Below, piece after piece: positions 1 to 7,566 of a stretch of DNA of 10,696 nt. The notes below the pieces were generated by a model that was not told where the DNA came from, did no database searches, and worked only from the letters and a program-made list of their open reading frames with translations. This stretch comes from Podila epigama (Eukaryota > Mortierellomycota > Mortierellomycetes > Mortierellales > Mortierellaceae): NCBI GenBank assembly GCA_015679605.1, contig JAAAVE010001050.1:1-10696 (forward strand), written 5' to 3'. A program made the position numbers and the translations under genes. Position 1 is the first letter of the stretch. Every line of letters begins with the position of its first letter.

Positions 1-552
1 AAAAAGGGCAATCATTGAAGAACCATCGCTAAATATAACCATGGACATGGAGAGCACCCTCACTCACGAACTCACGAACACACGCATGTACGCACGCATG
101 TACGCACATGGAGACGCTCTTTTCACTACACCATGTAGGCCCGAGAAAGCCGTCAGTACCCACATCCACCGTCTTCGTTTCAATGTCCATGGAACCCATC
201 CGTCCGTCCACACTGCACCTTCCCCTTGTCACCCTTGTCACCCTTGTCACCCTTTTCACCCTTTTATTTGCTTTTTTTTTGCATGTGGCCATGTTCATGA
301 AAAAAAAAGGATCGAATTATGCTGCTGCAAGAATGTTATCCGTCTTTGAAAGGAGAGCAAACGAGGGTGATAGCGAAAGGGATAGATATGGCAAACACAA
401 GAGAGTGCGAGAGAAAGAAAGAAAAAAAATGCCTACCTCTATTGCGTTCAGTTCGGGCAAAGCATTCGAGGAGCTACGAATAATCAAGCAGAACTAAATA
501 GTCAAGATTTCAACAGAAATCCATCGTTGTCGCAGCATCGCTGTCTCTTAGT
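1..552. other. Non-coding left flank, 3' side of the EngB-like GTPase gene
   Basis: I see no supportable gene here. The open frames are biased and repeat-derived, with runs of Arg-Val-Thr or Cys-His residues that come from short tandem repeats. The stretch holds doubled 8-mers and 12-mers near 63-106, a 9-bp tandem array at 223-258, and A-rich low complexity around 410-430. It lies downstream of the minus-strand GTPase stop, so its right part is probably that gene's 3' untranslated region. No tRNA or rRNA signature was noticed. Confidence 0.5.
223..258. repeat. 9-bp tandem repeat, unit CCCTTGTCA
   Basis: Three perfect copies (223-231, 232-240, 241-249) are followed by one copy with a single change (250-258, CCCTTTTCA) and a partial fifth. 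Close by, CTCACGAA is doubled at 63-78 and CGCATGTACGCA at 83-106. These look like ordinary minisatellite slippage in non-coding DNA. The unit is a multiple of three, so it leaves open frames of repeated residues that should not be read as protein. Confidence 0.9.
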
Positions 553-2159
553 TCAGAGCGTCAGTTGTCCAGCTTTAACAATGGCTGCACGAAGATCGTC
601 AAGACCATTCTTGTCCTTGCTGCTGACACCCAAAACCTGAGGGAAGCAACAAATGGCATCCTTGACCAAGGTCGCTTCGATCTCTGCCTTGGCCGCTCTA
701 TATCGTGTCTTGGACAGTCGATCGATCTTCGTCAGCACTACTTGGTACGAGAGTCCAGAATTGTCCAATATCTTCATAATCTGTTGATCACTCTCCTTCA
801 ACCCATGTGAAGGATCTACAAGAATGTAGATCCTACGGAGACTACATAACAACGGAACTGGAGGTTAATGACCAAACAAGAGGCAACATGATACATAACC
901 ATGATGTGTCAATTCAGTTGTTATTATCACTATCACTCAACTTACTTTTTGCGAGTTTGCAAGTACTCCAGGATCATACCGCCCCATTCATCCCGACTCT
1001 TCCAACCATATCCTGGCATATCGACCAGAGACAGCTTGTCGCCTAGTTTAAAAAAGTTCATCATCTGTGTATGACCCTATTCCATTGCAGACAACGATAT
1101 CGAGTTAGCTCTTCCTTCCATTTTCAAGAAAAAAAATAAACTATCATTGGATGCCTTCTCTCGCTTGACATAGGTACTTGTCAATACCAATACTGATAAG
1201 CAACTCTATGATTGACCGTTCTTCATTACAGGTTTACTTGACGTTTTCACCAGACCGTTCCTGTTGACGAGACCGTTTATCAGACTGGATTTCTATACGT
1301 TGGAATAGACGATGACAGAAGGAAAAATTAAGCTTTGAATCTGGAATGAGGCCTCTGATATGTTCTAACGCGGAGTCTTGTCAGGATGATGACATACACC
1401 AATGTTGCTGCGTCCGATAAATGCTACTTCAGGTATCAAGGTGTTGTTGGGGATCATATCAATATGACTTGCGCTTTTGACAAACTCGGCAGGCAAAAAG
1501 AAAAACCGGTGAGCTTTGGCTAGCTCACTCGAGGTAGCAGCTGGCACAAACGGGAATGCCTGTAGCTCACTGAGGAACGACTCTGTTGAGCTTGACGGCG
1601 CAAGTTTCAAAGTAGGCGTTCCTGCTTTCAAGTTGCTGCGCGATCGTTCCAAAGGTTTCTTTTGCTGTCCTTGAGGCTGGCGTACTATTGATGGAGAAGA
1701 TGGCGAAGAGAAGCGTGATGTCGACGATGAATCTGAAATGCTCCAAGAAGCCGTCAGCCGAGGACTTTGCGCCTCGGGTGGAAATCCCTTGTGGACATGC
1801 CTACTGACAAATTTACGCGTGGGAGGAAGTGTGGTCGTATCGCGATGCGGTGCTGACGTTGTTGACTCATTGATATCAACTGTGCCTTGCATCTCAGCCA
1901 CCTCCTTGATCTGCTGTCGTAGTGGGATTGTCCCTGTTGGTCGCTTCCTCGCGAGGGTTCGTGTTCTAAGAGTGCGAACCAGGGTATGCGGTGACGACGC
2001 GGGAGACCGTATAGACGATGTCATGGCAAAGTGTGTTAATAGTGCCGTTGGTGATGATGTTATGCTGGCTCTACCACCAGCCATTCCGTTCCATGCTGAC
2101 GCCCAAACGGATGCCCATGACCTTGGCGCTGTGCATACTCTTGATGGTGAGATGGCCAT
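553..2159 (-). CDS. MRX8: EngB/YihA-family GTPase, probable mitochondrial Mrx8/GTPBP8 homologue
   Basis: Predicted 414-residue GTPase in four exons: 1398-2159, 1230-1292, 946-1076 and 553-841. All introns are GT-AG and phases agree. The TRAFAC-class EngB motifs are visible in order: G1 GRSNIGKSS at about 249-257 (split by intron 1), the KPGHTQ switch at 274-279, G3 DMPGYGW at 294-300, G4 TKID at 356-359 and G5-like SSKDKNG at 392-398. Bacterial EngB is about 200 residues and helps assemble the large ribosomal subunit. The fungal homologue Mrx8 and animal GTPBP8 are mitochondrial. The N-terminal 245 residues here are Ser/Thr/Arg-rich and poor in acidic residues near the start, consistent with a targeting peptide plus a disordered extension. 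The start at 2159 was chosen because the upstream in-frame ATG at 2300 would run through the promoter. Family certain; mitochondrial role inferred. Confidence 0.88.
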
Positions 2160-2343
2160 TGCAACAGTGTTGGTTGGAAACAAAACGAAACAAAAAAAAA
2201 ATAAAAGATTCCCAAAAACGGAACAGTGGAAGCGACTATTTTTATCTAAGCCACATGTCCAAGTGTGGAACCCTCCCTCCGAAGGTCGAAATACATTCAT
2301 TCATTTGCATTTCACATCACTACACTTCATAATCCAAATCAAC
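2160..2343. promoter_or_regulatory. Shared divergent promoter between the GTPase and TOM7
   Basis: Only 184 bp separate the two start codons, which face away from each other, so both promoters must lie here or overlap the first exons. The stretch is A-rich near 2180-2200 and contains an ACAAAAC-like block. No convincing TATA box was identified. Both products are expected in mitochondria, so shared control is plausible but is an inference from layout. Confidence 0.5.
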
Positions 2344-2950
2344 ATGCAGGAAGAGACCAAGGAAAAGATTCTCAAGGCTACCGAGGTTGTCAAGACCGTC
2401 GTTCATTATGGATTCATCCCATTCGTGATCTACCTTGGTATGTGTTATGTGCACTTGATTCTTATTTGGTGTTTGATTTATTTTTGAACAACTCTGGTTG
2501 GATCTTGTCTTGTGCATGTCCTGTCTATTCTTTCAAAACGAACTGGTTCACTGACCTGTGTCCCTCATGTTTTATCGTTTTAGGATTCACCCGGTAAGCG
2601 TCACTGGAATATACCAGAACACAGGATCGACAGCAGATTCTTTTGCGAGTGTTTTTGTGTGCTTTTTATTGCGTTTTAATGTGAGATGGATAATATGGAG
2701 GCGAAGGCGAAATGAGGCGTACTGAGGCAAAGGCGAATCAAATCGGAAAGCAAAGAAGAGGATGTGGTGGAAGAGAGGCGAGGGCAGTAAACGCTTAAAA
2801 ACTTAGAAAGAAAAAGTGGAAGGACATTGAGGACGACAACGTGTGTGAGGTGATACAAGATCTCGGAAGGCTAACCCTTTCATTCACTTTGACCTTTGTA
2901 GAAGTGATCCCAAGCCCTCCTTGGTCCGCCTCATCCTTCCCTTGGCTTAG
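2344..2950 (+). CDS. TOM7: Tom7, small subunit of the mitochondrial outer-membrane translocase (TOM)
   Basis: Predicted 50-residue tail-anchored protein in three exons: 2344-2437, 2584-2593 (10 nt) and 2902-2950. Tom7 is a single-span outer-membrane subunit of the TOM complex that modulates its assembly and dynamics. The spliced product shows the family signature: an amphipathic charged N-terminus with KEKI, the membrane segment VVHYGFIPFVIYLGFTR at about residues 19-35, then SDPKPSLVRLILPLA at the end. The length fits the family (about 50-60). Intron 1 (2438-2583) starts GTATGT and intron 2 (2594-2901) starts GTAAGC; both end TAG. The 10-nt exon supplies the Gly-Phe-Thr-Arg turn and is needed to keep frame. 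It is divergent from the upstream GTPase gene. Confidence 0.93.
2693..2825 (+). other. Purine-rich tract within TOM7 intron 2
   Basis: The transcript strand is strongly G/A-rich here, with several copies of GGCGAA- or GAGGCG-like units, directly after the 10-nt exon of TOM7. Purine-rich tracts of this kind can act as splicing enhancers that help define very short exons. That role is inference. It may equally be simple-sequence bias. The opposite-strand open frame across it is Ser/Leu-rich and is not considered real. Confidence 0.45.
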
Positions 2951-3571
2951 AGAGTCACTATCAATCGCATCCTAGAGATGTGGGACAGAATATGTCGTGG
3001 TGTGGAGCAGCGTGTAACTTATACAGGGATTGTCCTTCCTCTCCGTTTGACAATCCTAGCCTGTATCGATTTTGACAAGTATATATGAACAAACAACAGA
3101 GGATTAAAAAAGACAAATGATCCAATGACAGCGCCTTTTTGTTTGCTTATGTGTTTTAATTGAACATGGGGAAACGAGACATATCGACGCTTGTACCTCA
3201 GAACGCGTCAACCGCACAACTCAACGGCAAGGGAGAACGTGAACGTTTTTTTATGCACGCATTGCCTGTCCATGTGCATAAATGTCATCTGTTCAACCGA
3301 CAGGAGAACTTGCGCACAACTGTGGAAAAATGGGGGGGAGAACAAAAAAAAAAAAAAAAAAAATTGCAATTGTTTGCCACTTTGCCCACATACAGCAACA
3401 AAGTGAATCAGGATGGAAGGCGCAACCTCCAAAAACAACTCACAATACGCATCCTCACGCCCACATAATTATGGGACCCTTGCAATACATGGTACACTCG
3501 TGGTTACTCGTGGCAACCACACGGATCATACAAACATTGCATTGTGGTACATTGTGTGCATTCGTACTTTT
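2951..3571. other. Intergenic region, 3' ends of TOM7 and of the candidate minus-strand gene
   Basis: No gene could be supported. The left part is the TOM7 3' untranslated region. A run of 20 A residues lies at 3344-3363, preceded by a run of G. The right part is downstream of the candidate minus-strand gene. Long open frames crossing the A-run encode a lysine string and CA-rich or TG-rich peptides without family features. Confidence 0.5.
3344..3363 (+). repeat. Homopolymer A20
   Basis: An uninterrupted run of 20 A residues in intergenic DNA. It is the longest homopolymer in the window. Comparable runs are T17 at 4359-4375, T19 at 6084-6102 (inside a monooxygenase intron) and A15 at 9350-9364. 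No target-site duplication or retrogene body was recognised next to it. Confidence 0.95.
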
Positions 3572-4014
3572 TTACACGCGCATATCACTCTCATGGCTCT
3601 CTAATTGTCCAACAGGACAGTGCGCAACGCCCATCAAAATCTCACCATCTTTTGAGCCGTTTGTGTTTGTTTTCTTGACCATCTCTCCAACAACTTTTCC
3701 TTCGAAAGGCTCTTTGATGTCCATTTTAGAGTGCTTGAGAGGAAATGCCTTCCAAGCATCGTGTTCTTTGGATCCGGGGAAAGCAACCTGCGAACGGCCC
3801 TTTCCCTTCTCCCTCCATCTGCATGAATGGATTCAAAAGAGAAGAAACACGAACCATGCACGGACATAGCCCTAACAGGTCAGGTAGAGACAAGTACCAC
3901 CCACCATGACTTCACGCTTTTTCCTCCTCCACCTTCTCATCCACAAATACTGGGGGCCCTTTACTTTGTTCTTTTGCGAATTCCATTCACAACCGCTCCA
4001 ATGAGCTGCCTCAT
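3572..4014 (-). CDS. Candidate small hypothetical protein, two exons, unrecognised
   Basis: I do not recognise this protein. On the minus strand, exon 3965-4014 (ATG, 50 nt) ends at GTAAAG and exon 3572-3818 begins after GCAG. The join keeps frame and gives 98 residues ending at TAA. Exon 2 has protein-like composition: balanced charge, two Trp, and stretches such as HDAWKAFPLKHSKMDIKEPF and GEILMGVAHCPVGQLES, with codons favouring purine-N-pyrimidine. No signal peptide or membrane segment is evident; the first 17 residues are mildly amphipathic and basic. A minus-strand ATAAATA box (4102-4108) and a GCGCAG/CTGCGC inverted repeat lie upstream, between this gene and the monooxygenase. An upstream in-frame TAG or possible acceptor leaves the first exon uncertain; a further 5' exon or a chance open frame are the alternatives. 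Confidence 0.42.
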
Positions 4015-4498
4015 CCTACAGTTATCCTAGACAGTCTGGACCCTGCGCAGGCCCTGCGCGAAAGTGTAAGACACGTCTCTCCAGGCCCCAAATGGATACA
4101 CGTATTTATGAAGGTTTACAGTCGCAATCAAACATGCACACTTGTGTTCATGCCCTCATGCACTCGCACGAACTCAAACACATCCTCCCTATGTTGATGA
4201 AACAAAAGGAGAAATGAGTAACAATAGCGCCTATTGTTATGTAGAATGAATGACCAACCGTCTTTTGTAACCGCAAGAATCTCTTGTTATTATCGTTTCA
4301 CCACTGCTGTGTTCTTTTATTGCTCTCTCACCATCTTCATCCATTCAAACAGAATACCTTTTTTTTTTTTTTTTTAAATAAATATTCCTGTTTACTTCCA
4401 TCTCTTTGTCTCTCGTTATTCTTCACCCTCGTTCTTTCCTCATCCTTCTCTTCCTTTCCTTCCTTACCCATACATACTCTTCACATCCAAACGCTGCA
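4015..4498. promoter_or_regulatory. Intergenic promoter region upstream of the monooxygenase
   Basis: No gene was found. This stretch separates the candidate minus-strand gene from the plus-strand monooxygenase and would serve both if both are real. It holds a GC-rich inverted repeat (GCGCAG 4045-4050 and CTGCGC 4054-4059), a T17 run followed by AAATAAATA (4359-4383) about 115 bp before the monooxygenase ATG, and a nearly pure pyrimidine leader at about 4386-4475. Such C/T-rich leaders often mark fungal transcription starts. Confidence 0.45.
4045..4059. repeat. GC-rich inverted repeat GCGCAG-GCC-CTGCGC
   Basis: The arms GCGCAG and CTGCGC are perfect reverse complements around GCC, in an otherwise AT-rich intergenic stretch. 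The left arm also overlaps an 8-bp palindrome, CTGCGCAG (4043-4050), and the unit CCCTGCGC occurs twice (4041-4048 and 4052-4059). It could be a dimeric regulator site; no specific factor is assigned. Confidence 0.5.
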
Positions 4499-6969
4499 AT
4501 GCTCGGCATGTTTCACCTTTTCAAACTTATTCCATGCCTTCTACTACCGACCAGTTTATTGCTCGCTTTGACAAAATTTTCTAGTTGCAAGTCAGAAAGC
4601 CATCAAGACTGTGAGGCGAATGCACATGAACCATATTCATTTTTGCTTGACCAGGACGATGGCCACACAAAAAAACACATTGTGGAACCCTATGCAGATG
4701 AACCACATGTCATGCTTGCAAAAGCCTCTGCGCAACATTGTACAAAGGAAAAGCCTAGAGTCTTAATCATCGGCGCTGGTATTGGCGGCCTTATGTTGGC
4801 CATCCTCCTCCAGGCAGGTGGTATTCCATATGAAATCATTGAACGTGCCAATGAGGTCAAGCCACTAGGTGAGTACAAGGACGTGAATGCGCGTGTGTTT
4901 GTGCAGTTGTATTACTGTGCCTTGGGAGCAAAAAAAAAGGAGTAAGCAGAATCTACCAAATAATCAAGCGTCGGTCATCTAACAGATTTCTTTCATTAGG
5001 GTCGGGTCTGACACTAGGCTCCAACGTGAAAGCCCTCTTCAAGCAGCTTGGTATCTACCAAGACTTTTTAAAGGTTGGCAAGTACGGCGACAATGTCAAA
5101 CTCCTTGATGACAACCTCAACCTGCAAAAAGTCGTCGACTTTTCCCCGCGCCAGAAAATGTATGCTGTTGTTTTTGCTCCTGTTGCTACGTTGACACGTA
5201 TCAATTATGGGTATAAACATTGTATGAATGAAGCTGGCGAAAAAGAAAGAAAAGTGATGATTAACATACTTGTCTTCTTCTAGGTGTGGAGCTTACGAAT
5301 ATATCGTGGCTAGACCTGATTTGCACAATCTCCTCCTCAGCAGAGTCCCCAAGGAGCGACTTCATATGGGCGCAAAGATGCTGTCATTTCATCAGGACGA
5401 CAAAGGTGTCACTATCAAGTGTGCCAATGGGAAATCCTTTAAAGGAGATATTCTTGTTGGCGCCGATGGAGCTCAGTCGAGCGTGAGGGAGAATCTGTAC
5501 AAGATGCTCAAAGCCCAGGGCAAACTGCCTCCGTCTGATGACAAGCCAATGCCTTTCGGATGTGTTTGCCTCGTAGGCCAGACAAGACCCTTGGATCCAG
5601 AAGAGTTTCCTCATCTGAAATCACCATCTACCGAGTTCACAGCCGTCTTTGGTGTCGAGAAGGACTCTACTGTAAGCCCACTTTTCGCTGTAGAGTCATT
5701 TGTCATTATTAAAAGATGTTGCAATGACCTGTTGACCAAGACTTTTCATACACAACCTGCCAACTAACCTCAATAGAGAGTAACGATAACCACGAAAAAG
5801 AATACCATCTGCTGGGTAAATCTGAAATTCTTGCGCAATCGAACCGACAAGGGCAGCGAGTACTTTCATAACGCCGGATGGGGGCCTGATGCGACCGAGG
5901 CCATGTGCCAAGAAGTGCGGCACCTCAAGATGCCCGGTGGAAAGGACGGAAAGCAAATCACCATGGGCGACCTCATCGACCAGACTCCAAAGGATCTAAT
6001 CTCCAAAGTCGTCCTTGAGGAAAAAGTCTTCAAGACATGGTATAGTGGCCGCACAGTGCTACTTGGTGATGGTAAGATTGGTCTTTTTTTTTTTTTTTTT
6101 TTACCTACCTTTTCAACGACACGTCTGTCTTTACTGCGATTGACCTTACTTTACTCAACATCTCGAAACATAACTCTGAATTGCGCGACGACTCTCAAGC
6201 ATGCCACAAGGTAACCAAGAGCTATTCATTATGTTACTCCCATACTTTAAGCATAAGCATAACATTATGAATCAATGCATTAAAAAATATTTTTATATAC
6301 CGTTCACCCTTGAACGTACCCGAACGGCGCCCAAATTAGTTGAATCCTGCTGGCGGGTCTGGTGCACAATCAGCCATCCATGACGCAGTTGCCCTCTCTA
6401 ACTGGATCTGTGCAATCAGGTCAACGTCCCTACCGGCTCTGGCTGAAGCATTCGAGGAATATCAAGCAGAGCGCCGCCCAATCGCTGTCGAAGCCCTCCG
6501 GATGAGCCAGATACTCTGTACGCTTGGCGGAAAGGTAACGATATCTTGCTTTTACTTTCAACGAAGAGATCGCTGGTGATGGATTGAATTAAGGAAGTGA
6601 ATGGCTGTGGCCGTCCCGAGGAGAAAGGAGGGCATGTTCAAGTTCTTGCTCTTCTTTTCCTTCTATCTTCTCCTCTTCCTTCTTCTTCTATTCGTTGTAC
6701 TCCTTTGGAGGAAGAGAATCGTACACCAAAGACTAATCGTGTGCTGACTGTCCACATCTGTTACATTTTAGACGCTGTGGTCAAAGTTTCTTCGTGCCGT
6801 GTTCAAGAGAATGCCCGATTGGATGTGGAATCTGTTTCTTTACCGAATGTCGGTGTCTAGGCCACAGGCATCCTTCTTGCCGCTCCAACCTGACACTGGC
6901 GCCGTTAGACCACTGTACCAGGCCAGCCTCTACAAGACCTTGGCAATGTTGAATCGATATCAATCCTGA
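4499..6969 (+). CDS. FAD-dependent monooxygenase (PHBH-type, FAD_binding_3 family)
   Basis: Predicted 538-residue flavoprotein that should hydroxylate an unknown small substrate using NAD(P)H and O2. Seven exons: 4499-4868, 5000-5159, 5284-5671, 5777-6071, 6200-6210 (11 nt), 6340-6534 and 6772-6969, all GT-AG and in phase. Diagnostic motifs: the Rossmann FAD site RVLIIGAGIGGLML at about 87-100, ending in an acidic Glu (IIER); the DG motif ILVGADGAQSSVR around 233-245; and the GD motif VLLGDACHK around 400-408. Residues 1-29 are hydrophobic (LIPCLLLPTSLLLAL), suggesting a signal anchor or secretory entry before the catalytic domain. The start at 4499 follows the pyrimidine leader; an in-frame ATG at 4406 lies inside that leader and is less likely. 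The family resembles multi-copy Mortierella FAD oxidoreductases; substrate unknown. Confidence 0.9.
6084..6102 (+). repeat. Homopolymer T19 in monooxygenase intron 4
   Basis: A run of 19 T residues shortly after the donor site of intron 4 (6072-6199), just upstream of the 11-nt microexon. It is too far from the acceptor to be the usual polypyrimidine tract but could influence splicing. Homopolymer slippage alone would also explain it. Confidence 0.95.
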
Positions 6970-7566
6970 GATAGAACTCACCTGTTACGTTTAGCGACTT
7001 TTCAAAATGCATTTTCAAAAACCAAATCCAAAAGCTACTCCTTCGTTTCGTTTCGCACATGTGATTCTGTTGTCGCTAATGAAGAATATGCCTGACTTGG
7101 CAAGTTGTTTTCGAAACAAGAAGACATTTGAATAAGAAAAAGAAGAGAGTAGAAGGAACAGAAGAGAAAATTTATATCATGGTCATCGTTCCTTCCTTGC
7201 CATCTACAATGCCGCCGTACTATCTGCCTTCCACCTCGTACTTGTCCTTACCGAACCATTGATACTGCTTTGTTATACGAAGCATTTGAGCCTCATCGTG
7301 TTCGTGTCCGACCCTTGTCCTCTCTTTCATATTGGTTTTGTGACAATTGGCGTAGCATGTTAGGATTTGGTGAATTTCATTAGCAATTGGTTTCGAGGTA
7401 AATCAGATTTATGCCAAGCCACTGATATCTTGGGCCTTGAAAAAAAATCTTAAGGGGACTTTCCTTTTGATTGGCCGAGCAAATAAAAAAAAGAAGAAAA
7501 AAAAACCCCCCTCCTTTGACCTCCATTTTCCTTTCAAGCCCTACTCACAAAGCTAATCCACCCTCA
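6970..7566. promoter_or_regulatory. Intergenic region: monooxygenase 3' end and FAL1 promoter
   Basis: No gene was supported in either strand. The left half is the 3' untranslated region of the monooxygenase. The right half is the FAL1 promoter: an inverted CCAAT box (ATTGG, 7470-7474) about 93 bp before the FAL1 ATG, an A-rich block at 7484-7505, then a C-rich block and leader. The CCAAT box matches the binding core of the Hap2/3/5 (NF-Y) complex; its use here is inferred. Confidence 0.45.

Noticed and set aside
63-258. Repeats that could suggest a CRISPR array
   Set aside because: The units are 8-12 bp, directly adjacent and without spacers, and the window is eukaryotic.
41-497. Plus- and minus-strand open frames at the left edge
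   Set aside because: Their residues come from tandem repeats (His-Pro-Cys, Leu-Val-Thr, Arg-Val-Thr strings) and show no domain or splice support.
1738-2487. Plus-strand 249-codon open frame
   Set aside because: It is the antisense of the GTPase first exon and runs through the shared promoter into TOM7 in a frame that includes the TOM7 start only by chance.
3344-3363. A20 run as the tail of a retroposed gene copy
   Set aside because: No intronless gene copy or flanking target-site duplication was found; similar homopolymers occur in introns and elsewhere in the window.
3282-3869. Plus-strand open frame of 195 codons
   Set aside because: It crosses the A20 homopolymer, encodes a lysine string and CA/TG-rich peptides, has no family features, and is antisense to a more protein-like minus-strand frame.
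4406-4498. Alternative upstream start of the monooxygenase
   Set aside because: The 31 added residues come from an almost pure pyrimidine leader typical of fungal 5' untranslated sequence.
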